From NCBI GenBank assembly GCA_036758285.1, contig DAIOWV010000006.1, forward strand, positions 9,369 to 73,368: a DNA stretch of 64,000 nucleotides. Reading direction: 5' to 3'. The notes beneath the pieces were generated by a model. That model had not been told where the DNA came from, did no database searches, and saw only the letters and a program-made list of their open reading frames with translations. The DNA is from Taishania sp036758285. GTDB taxonomy: Bacteria; Bacteroidota; Bacteroidia; Flavobacteriales_D; Crocinitomicaceae. Positions 35,879 to 44,463 of this stretch are shown in pieces (within the stretch, counting starts at the first letter, position 1; the number at the start of each line of letters is the position of its first letter). The position numbers and the translations under genes are program-made.

Positions 35879-36291
35879 ATTGCGTAATTTTCTAATAATT
35901 TGATAAAATCTTCAGGTGCTTTTATTGGCCGCGTAGATTTCATATCCACAAAAACCAAAGTAGTATGAGCTTTTACAACCAAATCACCATTTTCATTATG
36001 AATTTCATAATCAAATAAAAGTCTAGCACCTTTAACCGATGAAATAAACGTTGTAATAATTAATTCATCATCATATTTTGCAGGAGAAAAATACTTCACA
36101 GTAAATTCAGAAACAGGCAACATCACTCCTTTAGCTTCCATTTCACGATAACTCATACCTACACTTCTCATTGCTTCTACCCTTCCAACTTCGAAATATT
36201 GAGCGTAATTACCGTAGTAACAATACCCCATCTGATCCGTTTCGCCATAACGAACTCGTAATTTTGTTTTATTATTATATGAAAGATTCAT
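35875..36291 (-). CDS. Acyl-CoA thioesterase, YbgC/4HBT hotdog family
   Basis: A hotdog-fold thioesterase of 138 residues from the chosen ATG. A start 7 codons earlier (36312) is possible but adds only MNLFYNT, a near copy of the next residues, and family members start close to the RVRYGETDQMG motif. The catalytic Asp19 sits in RYGETDQMGYCYYGNYAQYF, the YbgC signature. It ends in a typical VVKAHTTLVFVD strand. YbgC-type enzymes hydrolyse short or long acyl-CoA esters in the cytoplasm. It is translationally coupled (ATGA overlap) to the arginase-family gene downstream, with which it shows no obvious pathway link. Confidence 0.88.
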   Translation of the reverse strand: MNLSYNNKTKLRVRYGETDQMGYCYYGNYAQYFEVGRVEAMRSVGMSYREMEAKGVMLPVSEFTVKYFSPAKYDDELIITTFISSVKGARLLFDYEIHNENGDLVVKAHTTLVFVDMKSTRPIKAPEDFIKLLENYAI

Positions 36292-36414
36292 TGTATTGTA
36301 AAATAAATTCAATTTTAATAAACAAAAATCAGTTTTTTACACGAAATCGAGTTATATTTGAAAAGTAAATTGTTAATAAGCCAAAGTTCATTTTTTTATT
36401 AACAAACAAACTAA

Positions 36415-36475
36415 CAAAACACTAACTTTCACCATACAAACCAGTATTTTAAACACTTACAAGCAAAACACTAAC
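36415..36475 (+). repeat. Pair of perfect 12-bp direct repeats upstream of dnaA
   Basis: CAAAACACTAAC occurs at 36415-36426 and 36464-36475, with a partial CTAACAAAAC just before the first copy. They lie within the 334-bp gap before dnaA, which is otherwise very AT-rich. I find no consensus DnaA boxes (TTATNCACA) and no strong -33/-7 promoter in this gap, so it is not supported as oriC. The repeats may bind a regulator. Confidence 0.4.
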
Positions 36476-36646
36476 CAAAACATTTATATGAAGTAAAAAA
36501 ATCTAGAAAATCAATAGCATTCTGACTTTTTTTTAAACTTTTTTATGTAAATATTTGCAGTGTTGAAAAACAGAGTCGCCCTCAAGAAATTCTTGAGATT
36601 ATATATTAAAAATATTTGTTTAACCATATTAACGAGAAAGACGTAA

Positions 36647-38077
36647 ATGAGTAACTTACACACAGGCATTTGGGATTCATGTTTAAAAGTAATTAAAGAC
36701 AATGTCTCTTTACAAGCTTTTAAGACATGGTTTGAGCCAATTATCCCTGTTAAATTGGAAGAAAATGTACTAACAATCCAAGTTCCGTCTCACTTTTTTT
36801 ATGAGTGGTTGGAGGAGAATTACATTACTTTATTGAAAAAAGTGATTAAGAAGGAGTTGGGTGCAGATGGTCGTTTAGAGTACAGTATCATCATGGAGAA
36901 TAATTCAACCAATTCTACTCCGTACACTGTGAAACTGCCTGCGTTGGCTAAAAAACCTTTAAAAAATGCTCCAGTATCTATGCCACTTGACATGGGTGAA
37001 AAGCAAATTCGAAATCCATTTATAATTCCAGGTTTAAAAAAGGTCAATGTTGAATCTAATTTAAATCCATCGTATTCTTTTGAGAATTTTGTAGAAGGAG
37101 ATTGTAATCGATTAGCTAGAGCATCTGGTTATGCTGTTGCCAACAAACCCGGAGGAACTGCTTTTAATCCATTGTTGATTTATGGTGGAGTTGGACTAGG
37201 GAAAACACATTTAGCACATGCAATTGGAATTGAAATTAAAAATCAATTTCCTAACAAAACTGTACTTTATGTAGGTTCTGAGAAATTTGCTCACCAGTTC
37301 ATTGATGCGATTAAAAATCAAACATCTAATGATTTCATTCATTTTTATCAAATGATTGATGTGTTAATCATTGATGATGTACAGTTCTTTGCAGGGAAAG
37401 AAAAAACTCAAGACGTTTTCTTTCACATATTCAACCACTTGCATCAAAATGGAAAACAGATTATTTTAACATCTGATAAACCACCTGTAGAAATGCAAGG
37501 AATGGAGCAACGATTACTTTCACGTTTTAAATGGGGTCTTTCCGCTGATTTAGGAACTCCTGATTTAGAAACACGTATCGCCATTCTTGAGAAAAAAATG
37601 TACGGCAATGGAATTGAATTACCAAAAGATGTAGTGGAATACTTAGCTTATTCTATCAATACGAATGTTCGTGAAATGGAAGGCGCATTAAATACATTAC
37701 TTGCCCAGGCTTCCCTTAACAAGAAAGCAATTACTTTAGAGCTTGCGAAACAAATGGTAGACAAGTTTGTGAAAAATACAGCTCGTGAAGTATCTATTGA
37801 ATATATTCAAAAAATTGTTTGCGATTATTTTGACTTACCAATTGAAATGTTAAAATCTAAAACAAGAAAAAGAGAAGTTGTTCAAGCTCGTCAAATTTCA
37901 ATGTATTTCTCAAAAAAGATGACAAAATCGTCATTGGCAAACATTGGAGCACATTGTGGAGGTAAAGATCACGCTACCGTTCTTCACGCATGCAGAACAG
38001 TTGTTAATCTTTCGGAGACAGACAAACAATTCAAAGGTTATTTAGAGGAATTAGAAAAAAAGTTAACTATTCAATAA
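36647..38077 (+). CDS. dnaA: Chromosomal replication initiator protein DnaA
   Basis: An AAA+ ATPase that melts the origin and loads the helicase. At 476 residues it is full length. Domain I (1-85) opens WDSCLKVIKDNVSLQAFKTW; domain II is short and variable (~88-145). Domain III has Walker A GGVGLGKTH (~180), Walker B VLIIDDVQFFAGKE and sensor RLLSRFKWG. Domain IV carries the DNA-binding signature GGKDHATVLHACRTV (~435). Neighbours are not dnaN or recF, which is normal for Bacteroidota. The SPFH gene follows after 7 bp. Confidence 0.98.
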   Translation: MSNLHTGIWDSCLKVIKDNVSLQAFKTWFEPIIPVKLEENVLTIQVPSHFFYEWLEENYITLLKKVIKKELGADGRLEYSIIMENNSTNSTPYTVKLPALAKKPLKNAPVSMPLDMGEKQIRNPFIIPGLKKVNVESNLNPSYSFENFVEGDCNRLARASGYAVANKPGGTAFNPLLIYGGVGLGKTHLAHAIGIEIKNQFPNKTVLYVGSEKFAHQFIDAIKNQTSNDFIHFYQMIDVLIIDDVQFFAGKEKTQDVFFHIFNHLHQNGKQIILTSDKPPVEMQGMEQRLLSRFKWGLSADLGTPDLETRIAILEKKMYGNGIELPKDVVEYLAYSINTNVREMEGALNTLLAQASLNKKAITLELAKQMVDKFVKNTAREVSIEYIQKIVCDYFDLPIEMLKSKTRKREVVQARQISMYFSKKMTKSSLANIGAHCGGKDHATVLHACRTVVNLSETDKQFKGYLEELEKKLTIQ

Positions 38078-38084
38078 TTAAATT

Positions 38085-39035
38085 ATGATTTTACAAACTG
38101 AAATACCAGTATCAATCGTTGGGAATTTATTCTGGATTGCATTAGCTGCAATAATTATTGTTAAAGCATTCATCATTGTACGTGAGCAAACTGCTGTAAT
38201 GATTGAACGTCTTGGAAAATTTAATCGAGTAGCCAATTCAGGTTTTGGATTAATCATTCCATTCATTGACAGAAAAGCTGCAATGGTAAACTTACGTGTA
38301 CAACAGTTAGACGTAGAAATTGAAACAAAAACAAAAGACGATGTATTCGTACATTTACAGGTTTCTGTTCAATACAAGATTTCAAGAGACAAAATTCGAG
38401 AGGCTTATTATTCACTTGACAACCCTAGAAACCAAATCGCTTCTTATGTATTTGATGATGTTCGAGCTGAGGTTCCAAAATTAGAATTAGATGATGTCTT
38501 TGCTAAAAAAGAAGACATTGCCATTGCTGTTCAACAAAACATTGCCGAGAGTATGCAGGAATATGGATATGTTATCATCAAAGCGTTGATTACAGACATT
38601 AATCCTGATGCTAAAGTGAAAGAATCAATGAATAGAATTAATGCTGCTAAAAGAGAAAAAGAAGCAGCTTTAGAAGAAGGTGAAGCAAAAAAGATTAAGA
38701 TAATCAAAGAAGCAGAAGCGGAAGCGGAGTCAAAAAGATTAGCTGGTGAAGGTATTGCTCAACAACGTTTAGAAATTGTTCGTGGTTTCAAAGAATCAGT
38801 TGAAGACTTTAAGAAATCAATGGAAAATGTTACCCATGAAGAAATTATGCAATTTGTATTAATGACTCAATATTTTGATACAATTAAAGACATCGGTTCA
38901 AACTCTAAAAATTCTGCAATATTAATGCCTCACTCTCCTGGAGGTATGAAAGATTTCCAAGACCAAGTTATTCAAGGAACTTTCATCGGAAATCAAATGA
39001 AAGACTTTAGTCAATCTAGAAAAAATAACGATTAA
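38085..39035 (+). CDS. SPFH/Band 7 family protein (stomatin-like)
   Basis: A 316-residue membrane-anchored scaffold protein. One N-terminal transmembrane segment (~10-30, VGNLFWIALAAIIIVKAFII) is followed by the SPFH domain: VREQTAVMIERLGKFNRVAN, VNLRVQQLDVEIETKTKDDV and VFAKKEDIAIAVQQNI. A long Ala/Glu/Lys coiled-coil (~195-235, EAALEEGEAKKIKIIKEAEA) drives oligomer rings. It belongs with QmcA/slipin proteins that organise membrane microdomains and influence proteases such as FtsH; no NfeD partner is adjacent. It is immediately downstream of dnaA, probably by read-through, and ends at a strong shared terminator. Confidence 0.9.
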   Translation: MILQTEIPVSIVGNLFWIALAAIIIVKAFIIVREQTAVMIERLGKFNRVANSGFGLIIPFIDRKAAMVNLRVQQLDVEIETKTKDDVFVHLQVSVQYKISRDKIREAYYSLDNPRNQIASYVFDDVRAEVPKLELDDVFAKKEDIAIAVQQNIAESMQEYGYVIIKALITDINPDAKVKESMNRINAAKREKEAALEEGEAKKIKIIKEAEAEAESKRLAGEGIAQQRLEIVRGFKESVEDFKKSMENVTHEEIMQFVLMTQYFDTIKDIGSNSKNSAILMPHSPGGMKDFQDQVIQGTFIGNQMKDFSQSRKNND

Positions 39036-39037
39036 AG

Positions 39038-39068
39038 AAAAGGCTGTTTCATAAGAAACAGCCTTTTT
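39038..39068. terminator. Bidirectional terminator between the SPFH gene and uvrB
   Basis: A 13-bp perfect stem AAAAGGCTGTTTC/GAAACAGCCTTTT with a 4-nt loop (39051-39054) and T runs on both strands. It lies 2 bp after the SPFH stop and 20 bp from the uvrB stop. Confidence 0.92.
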
Positions 39069-39087
39069 TAATATCAACTTTTAGCGA

Positions 39088-41085
39088 TTATTTCGCTTGT
39101 AATTCAAATAAAATATCCCTCAATCTAGCTGCCTCAATAAAGTCAAGGTCTTTAGCAGCTTTTTCCATCGCCTTTTTCGTAGTTGCAATTTGCTTTTCTA
39201 ATGATTGTTTGCTTTCATATCCTACACCAGACTCAGCAGCTACATTTAATGGTTTGGTTAAAGAGTTATAATCGTCTTTAGTTTTCGAAGATTGAATCAC
39301 AAGCATTTTTTCTTTTGATTTCATTAATGGTTGTGGCACTTTCCCATTTGCTTCATTGTAATCCATCTGAATTTTTCTTCTACGAGCAGTTTCATCAATT
39401 GTTCTTTGCATCGATTTAGTAATCGTATCAGCATACATAATGACAAATCCATTCACATTTCTAGCTGCTCTACCAACAGTCTGTACTAACGAACGTTCAT
39501 TCCTTAAAAAACCTTCCTTATCAGCATCTAAAATAGCAACTAAACTCACCTCAGGCAAATCCAATCCCTCTCGCAAAAGATTCACACCAATTAGAACATC
39601 GAATACTCCCATCCTTAATTGATGTAAAATTTCAATACGTTCTAATGTATCAACTTCACTATGAATGTAACGACAAGGAATTCCTAATTTATCAAAATAC
39701 TTTTGAAGTTCTTCAGCCATTCTTTTTGTTAGGGTTGTAATCAAAACTCGTTCATCTCGATCTCTTCTAACCTGAATTTCTTCAATTAAATTATCAATTT
39801 GATTGAGTGATGGTCGAACTTCAATTTCAGGATCTAAAAGTCCGGTAGGCCTAATCACTTGTTCAACGACAACACCTTCAGACTGCTCAAGTTCATAATC
39901 TGCGGGTGTTGCAGATATATAAACAGCTTGATTTACCATCCCCTCAAATTCCTCAAATTTCAACGGTCTGTTATCTATAGCAGCTTGAAGACGAAAACCA
40001 TAATCAACTAAATTAATTTTTCTGGCTCTATCACCTCCATACATCGCTCTTATTTGAGGTATTGTCACATGACTTTCATCAACAACAAGTAAAAAATCAT
40101 CTGGAAAATAATCCAACAAACAAAAGGGTCTTTCTCCAGGTTTTCGTTTGTCAAAATAACGAGAATAATTCTCAATACCCGAGCAATATCCTAATTCACG
40201 AATCATTTCCATATCATAAGAAACACGCTCTTCAAGACGTTTTGCTTCCTCAATTTTACCTTCCTTTTTGAAATTTTCAACCTGCACGACCATATCTTCT
40301 CCAATTTGATCTAAAGCTTGTTTCGTATTTTCAGGACTTGAAACGAAGATATTTGCTGGATAAATATTTATTTCTTCAAAAGATTCTAACTTTTCATTTG
40401 AGATGGGATCAATCGAAGTAATCGCTTCTATATCATCCCCCCAAAACTCAATTCTTAAAGCATAATCAGCATAGGCAAGATAAATATCAACTGTATCCCC
40501 TTTAACTCTAAAAGTTCCTCGTTTAAATTCTTCATGAGAGCGAGAATATAAATTCTCTACTAACTTGAACAAAAATTTATTGCGCGAAATAGTTGTTCCT
40601 CTTTTTAAATAAATGATACTGTTTTCAAATTCATTCGGATTTCCTATACCATAGATACAAGAAACTGAAGCAATTACAACAATATCTTTTCGACCTGACA
40701 AAAGTGTTGAAGTAGCGGAAAGTCTAAGTTTTTCTAATTCATCATTTACCTGTAAATCTTTTTCAATATATGTATTGGTAACAGGCAAGTAAGCTTCTGG
40801 CTGATAATAATCGTAATAGGAAACAAAATACTCAACTGCGTTATTAGGGAAAAACTGTTTGAACTCTCCATACAATTGAGCAGCAAGTGTTTTATTATGA
40901 GATAAAATTAAGGTTGGTCGACCAATTTGTTCGATTACATTGGCTACTGTAAATGTTTTACCACTTCCTGTTACTCCTAAAAGTGTTTGATGCTGTCTAT
41001 CTGAACGAATTCCTGAAACCAATTCTGAGATTGCTTCTGGTTGATCACCAGTTGGTTGAAATTCTGAAACAAGTTGAAAATCCAT
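39088..41085 (-). CDS. uvrB: UvrABC excinuclease subunit B
   Basis: The damage-verifying helicase-like subunit of nucleotide excision repair. At 665 residues it is full length. Walker A GVTGSGKT (37-44), the beta-hairpin that probes the duplex (YYDYYQPEAYLPVTNTYIE), helicase motif II DESH with the following TIPQIRAMYGGD, ATYKV-type ISATPADYE, and motif VI QTVGRAARN are all present. The C-terminal UVR domain (KKAMEKAAKDLDFIEAARLR) binds UvrC. It is a single gene; uvrA and uvrC are not in the window. A perfect -7 element lies 4 nt before its start codon. Confidence 0.98.
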   Translation of the reverse strand: MDFQLVSEFQPTGDQPEAISELVSGIRSDRQHQTLLGVTGSGKTFTVANVIEQIGRPTLILSHNKTLAAQLYGEFKQFFPNNAVEYFVSYYDYYQPEAYLPVTNTYIEKDLQVNDELEKLRLSATSTLLSGRKDIVVIASVSCIYGIGNPNEFENSIIYLKRGTTISRNKFLFKLVENLYSRSHEEFKRGTFRVKGDTVDIYLAYADYALRIEFWGDDIEAITSIDPISNEKLESFEEINIYPANIFVSSPENTKQALDQIGEDMVVQVENFKKEGKIEEAKRLEERVSYDMEMIRELGYCSGIENYSRYFDKRKPGERPFCLLDYFPDDFLLVVDESHVTIPQIRAMYGGDRARKINLVDYGFRLQAAIDNRPLKFEEFEGMVNQAVYISATPADYELEQSEGVVVEQVIRPTGLLDPEIEVRPSLNQIDNLIEEIQVRRDRDERVLITTLTKRMAEELQKYFDKLGIPCRYIHSEVDTLERIEILHQLRMGVFDVLIGVNLLREGLDLPEVSLVAILDADKEGFLRNERSLVQTVGRAARNVNGFVIMYADTITKSMQRTIDETARRRKIQMDYNEANGKVPQPLMKSKEKMLVIQSSKTKDDYNSLTKPLNVAAESGVGYESKQSLEKQIATTKKAMEKAAKDLDFIEAARLRDILFELQAK

Positions 41086-41089
41086 GTTA

Positions 41090-41097
41090 CAAAATTA
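41090..41097 (-). promoter_or_regulatory. -7 element of uvrB, adjacent to the start codon
   Basis: The minus strand reads TAATTTTG then TAAC then ATG. It is a perfect TAnnTTTG with only 4 nt to the start codon, so transcription should begin at or next to the ATG (leaderless mRNA). Confidence 0.6.
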
Positions 41098-41166
41098 TGA
41101 AAATATGTGACACGTATCTAATTTAATAACTGATGAAAACCAATTATTTATCAGTTACCAAGAACA

Positions 41167-42210
41167 TTAATAGTCAACTGCATCAAGAGTAAACACAAAC
41201 GTTGTTCCCATACCTTCTGTACTTCTCACGTTAATGGTTTGTTGATGTGCTTCCACAATATGCTTTACAATTGAAAGACCTAATCCAGAGCCCCCATCAT
41301 TACGATTTCGACTTTTTTCAACTCGATAAAATCGTTCAAAAATTCGTTTTATTGATGCTTCATCGATACCTGGTCCATTATCTGAAACTTCAATAGTAAC
41401 ACTATCATCAACTACGTAAAATCGGACAGTTGTTTTACCGCCTTCATTACCATAAGCAATTGAATTTCGTAGTAAATTAATAAATACCTGAGAAATTTTT
41501 GCCCTATCACCTTTTACGTAAATCGGTTCGTATTGTTTTTCAAACTTAAGCTTAATTGATTTTTCTTGAGATTCTGCTTCAAGAGATTCGAAAATTTCTT
41601 TTACCAATTCTTTTAAATTAAACTCTCGAATATCTAGTGGAAGTTCATTCACTTCCATTTTCATAATTTGATCTAAATCTTCAATTAAGTGAACCATTCT
41701 ATCTGTTGCTTTTGAAGCACGTTCAAGAAACATAACATTCACATTATTGTCTTCTAAGCCTCCTTCAAGTAAGGTTAATAAATACCCTTGAATGGAAAAA
41801 ATTGGAGTTTTTAACTCATGCGCTAAATTCCCAAGAAATTCTCTTCTAAATTTTGCTTGTTCCTGTAATCGAACAATTTCTTTTTGCTTTTCAGCAGACC
41901 AATCTTGTGTATCTTTTTCAGCTTTAGCAATAGAATCTTCCGTTAATTTAAATTTCAAATCACTATTAGAAGTAAATTTTCCTTTTCTAATTGAACGGTA
42001 TAAAACTGACAATCTATCATTTATAAATTTCCTTACAATTAGATAAAAAATTAGATAGCTCGTTATTCCAGACACTAAAATGATTGCCAAATACAAGAAT
42101 AAAGATACTGATGATGTAAAAACATCAATAATGAAAAGACATAAGAAGCATAAAAAGGAAACCCCAACACTTCCTGTCATTAATATTTGAGATGGACTAA
42201 AATTCCTCAA
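41167..42210 (-). CDS. Sensor histidine kinase, PhoR-like
   Basis: A 347-residue membrane kinase that phosphorylates the overlapping response regulator. Two transmembrane helices (~13-30 and ~36-60) have almost no periplasmic loop between them, as in Bacteroidota PhoR-type kinases. The dimerisation domain has the phospho-acceptor His131 in NLAHELKTPIFSIQGYLLTL. The ATPase domain shows the N box (LLRNSIAYGNEGG), G1 (VSDNGPGID), F box (RFYRVEKSRNR) and G2 (GGSGLGLSIVKHI). There is no extracellular sensor domain, so the stimulus probably comes through a partner such as a transporter or PhoU. The gene overlaps the regulator by 4 bp. Confidence 0.92.
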   Translation of the reverse strand: MRNFSPSQILMTGSVGVSFLCFLCLFIIDVFTSSVSLFLYLAIILVSGITSYLIFYLIVRKFINDRLSVLYRSIRKGKFTSNSDLKFKLTEDSIAKAEKDTQDWSAEKQKEIVRLQEQAKFRREFLGNLAHELKTPIFSIQGYLLTLLEGGLEDNNVNVMFLERASKATDRMVHLIEDLDQIMKMEVNELPLDIREFNLKELVKEIFESLEAESQEKSIKLKFEKQYEPIYVKGDRAKISQVFINLLRNSIAYGNEGGKTTVRFYVVDDSVTIEVSDNGPGIDEASIKRIFERFYRVEKSRNRNDGGSGLGLSIVKHIVEAHQQTINVRSTEGMGTTFVFTLDAVDY

Positions 42211-42890
42211 TTTTCTTTAAATGTATAACCAACACCTTTTATAGTGCGAATATAATCATTTCCTAGTTTTTCTCGTAATTTTCTAATATGTACATCAATG
42301 GTACGTTCACCAACAATTGTTTCGTTTCCCCAAACCATTGATAAAATCTGATCACGTGTAAAAACTTTACCTGGATGTTTTGCCAATACTTCAAGTAATT
42401 CAAATTCTTTCTTAGGTAATGTAATTTTTTCACCTTCAATTTCTACATAAAACTTCTCGCGATTGATTACAATTGACCCATTAGAAATAGATGGGGCAAC
42501 TTGGGTTACATCATATCTTCGTAACAATGACTCAATTTTACTAATCAATAAACGTGGACGAATAGGTTTTGTAATATAATCATCTCCACCAGCAGAAAAA
42601 CCAGCAATTTGAGAATAATCTTCAGCTCTTGAAGTAAGAAAAGTAATCAATGGCTGTTTAATGTCCTTTAACTCTCTAATGTACTGACACGTCTCGATTC
42701 CATCCATTTTTGGCATCATCAAATCCATTAAAATTAAAGACGGATTATGCAATAATGTTAACTCAATTGCCTTTTCTCCATCTTCAGCACATATTACATT
42801 ATAACCTTCTTTTTCAATATTATAAGACAACATACTTAGGATATCTTGATCATCGTCGACCAATAAAATGGTGTGATTTTTTGCTGTCAT
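42207..42890 (-). CDS. Response regulator, OmpR/PhoB family
   Basis: A 227-residue transcription factor. The receiver domain (1-120) has acidic triad DDD (12-14), phospho-acceptor Asp56 in LILMDLMMPKMDG, and the switch Lys in DDYITKPIRP. The winged-helix domain (~130-225) shows LPKKEFELLEVLAKHPGKVF, then the recognition-helix region ERTIDVHIRKLREKLG and the final wing IRTIKGVGYTF. It is first in a two-gene operon with the kinase. The upstream DNA has a good -7 element but no -33, and a palindrome at -36 to -61 in its place, which suggests activation by a bound regulator, possibly itself. Placement opposite an OprO/P-type porin supports, but does not prove, a phosphate role. Confidence 0.93.
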   Translation of the reverse strand: MTAKNHTILLVDDDQDILSMLSYNIEKEGYNVICAEDGEKAIELTLLHNPSLILMDLMMPKMDGIETCQYIRELKDIKQPLITFLTSRAEDYSQIAGFSAGGDDYITKPIRPRLLISKIESLLRRYDVTQVAPSISNGSIVINREKFYVEIEGEKITLPKKEFELLEVLAKHPGKVFTRDQILSMVWGNETIVGERTIDVHIRKLREKLGNDYIRTIKGVGYTFKEN

Positions 42891-42913
42891 AACTTTTGAA
42901 TATTAAACTTTTG

Positions 42914-42921
42914 CAAAGTTA
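42914..42921 (-). promoter_or_regulatory. -7 element of the two-component operon
   Basis: The minus strand reads TAACTTTG, a perfect TAnnTTTG, 23 nt before the regulator start. No -33 TTG occurs at the right distance, as expected for an activator-dependent promoter. Confidence 0.6.
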
Positions 42922-42943
42922 GCTTCCGAATATTTGTGATGGA

Positions 42944-42969
42944 TTAACTTAAGTTTAATCTTAAGTTAA
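42944..42969. promoter_or_regulatory. Candidate operator: palindrome with overlapping direct repeats
   Basis: A perfect 9-bp inverted repeat TTAACTTAA-8 nt-TTAAGTTAA. It also contains TTAAGTT twice in direct orientation, 12 bp apart. A related AT-rich run, ATTAAGATTAAATTAAACT, lies at 42986-43004. The site lies just upstream of where -33 contacts would be for the regulator promoter. The 42891-43199 gap holds this, the -7 element and otherwise plain AT-rich DNA. Confidence 0.45.
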
Positions 42970-43199
42970 ATGAATAATAGGCATCATTAAGATTAAATTA
43001 AACTCATAATTCACAAACAAAAAATATAAAAGTTTTATTAATAATTAAAAACCTATTTTTCAACCCATTAAACTTATTTAAATAACTACAACAATATTAG
43101 ACAGTTATCCATTTAACAACTTTATTAAAAAGTTAAATTGAAAAGAAAAAGACATAATATGAGAAAGAGTAACGACTTTTGTTATTCAAAGTAAAAATC

Positions 43200-44414
43200 G
43201 TGAATAAAAAACGTTTATTAAGTAAAGTAACTTTGATATTTATTTTAATGATTAAAATAAATGTTTTAAGTCAAGTGGATACAGTATCAAATGAATCACC
43301 AGATAAAAAATGGTTTCAATCATTTTCTATTAGCGGATATGTTCAAATAAGATACAATGGTTTATTTGAAACGAATGATAAACTAAATTGCGATCAATGT
43401 GATAAGTCTTGGGGTGGCGGTGGAAATTTTTCAATCCGTAGAGCACGAATCATTTTTTCAGGACAAATTCATCCTCAATTATTTTTTTATGTTCAACCAG
43501 ATTTTGCAAGTTCCATAGATGGAGGTAAAAATTTTGGTCAACTTCGAGATGCATATTTTGATATTGGTTTAGATAAAAAAAATGAATTCCGATTTCGAAT
43601 AGGTCAATCAAAGGTTCCATATAGCTTTGAAAATTTACAATCTAGCAGAAATAGAATTAGTTTAGATCGAAATGATGGAACAAATAGTTCATTTACAAAC
43701 GAACGAGATCTAGGAGTTCATTTTATGTGGGCTTCAACGAAAAGACGTGAATTATTTAAGTACCTTGTAGATAGTGGTCTCAAAGGAAGTGGAGATTACG
43801 GAGTGCTGACAGTTGGTATTATCAATGGTCAGCCTTTAAACACCCGAGAATTAAACAAACAAAAGCATGTTTTATTTAGGGCGGCTTACCCATTTGCTAT
43901 AAAAAATCAAATTTTTGAAGCCAATATCCAAGCTTATTCAGGAATGTACAGAATGATGGATGAAGATATTAGTCCAGGAGTAAAACATAACAACGATTTA
44001 AATTACAAAGATGAAAGAATAGGGATTGGAGCAGTTTGGTACCCAAAACCATTTGGAATTCAAGCTGAATATAACATTGGAAATGGTCCTGAATTTAATA
44101 AACTTACAGATTCAATTGAAACACAAAGTCTTTCTGGTGGTTATATCATGTTGAATTATCAATTAAAACTTAAAAATCAGCTAATTATTCCTTTTACTAA
44201 GTACAAATATTATGATGGAGGTAAGAAGTTTGAACTAGATGCTAGAAGCTATCATTTGGAAGAATTTGAAGTAGGTGTAGAATGGCAACCAATAAAATAC
44301 ATGGAGTTTGTTGCTATGTACACATTTTCTAATCGTAGATATGAAGATTATGAACTTCATGATAATCTTCAAAAAGGTAGTTTATTGCGTATACAAGCTC
44401 AATTAAATTTTTAA
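43200..44414 (+). CDS. Phosphate-selective porin O/P (OprO/OprP) family protein
   Basis: An outer-membrane channel of about 404 residues. I chose the GTG at 43200: it gives a proper signal peptide (NKKRLLSKVTLIFILMIKIN, cleavage after LSQ), whereas the in-frame TTG at 43179 adds a pointless extension and the first ATG (43248) removes most of the hydrophobic core. Family signatures follow: FSISGYVQIRYNGLFETND, FSIRRARIIFSGQIHPQLFF, VQPDFASS and FGQLRDAYFDIGL, then FRFRIGQSKVPYSFENLQSS. It ends RIQAQLNF, a typical barrel end with terminal Phe. It is divergent from a PhoBR-like operon, so phosphate- or polyphosphate-linked regulation is plausible. Confidence 0.85.
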   Translation: MNKKRLLSKVTLIFILMIKINVLSQVDTVSNESPDKKWFQSFSISGYVQIRYNGLFETNDKLNCDQCDKSWGGGGNFSIRRARIIFSGQIHPQLFFYVQPDFASSIDGGKNFGQLRDAYFDIGLDKKNEFRFRIGQSKVPYSFENLQSSRNRISLDRNDGTNSSFTNERDLGVHFMWASTKRRELFKYLVDSGLKGSGDYGVLTVGIINGQPLNTRELNKQKHVLFRAAYPFAIKNQIFEANIQAYSGMYRMMDEDISPGVKHNNDLNYKDERIGIGAVWYPKPFGIQAEYNIGNGPEFNKLTDSIETQSLSGGYIMLNYQLKLKNQLIIPFTKYKYYDGGKKFELDARSYHLEEFEVGVEWQPIKYMEFVAMYTFSNRRYEDYELHDNLQKGSLLRIQAQLNF

Positions 44415-44441
44415 AAAAAAGCATGTAAAAATTTACATGCT
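44413..44441 (-). terminator. Terminator of the LolA-like gene
   Basis: A 10-bp stem AGCATGTAAA/TTTACATGCT with a very tight loop (outer 7-8 bp will form). On the minus strand it is followed by an eight-base T run (44413-44420). It is 22 bp past the stop at 44464 and also lies just after the convergent porin stop. Confidence 0.75.
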
Positions 44442-44463
44442 CTTCAAAGTATTTAATTTGTAA

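Noticed and set aside
36313..36646. Chromosomal origin of replication next to dnaA
   Set aside because: AT-rich but without DnaA boxes in either orientation.
43179..43199. TTG start for the OprO/P-type porin
   Set aside because: It adds seven residues before a good signal peptide; the GTG at 43200 is a better start.
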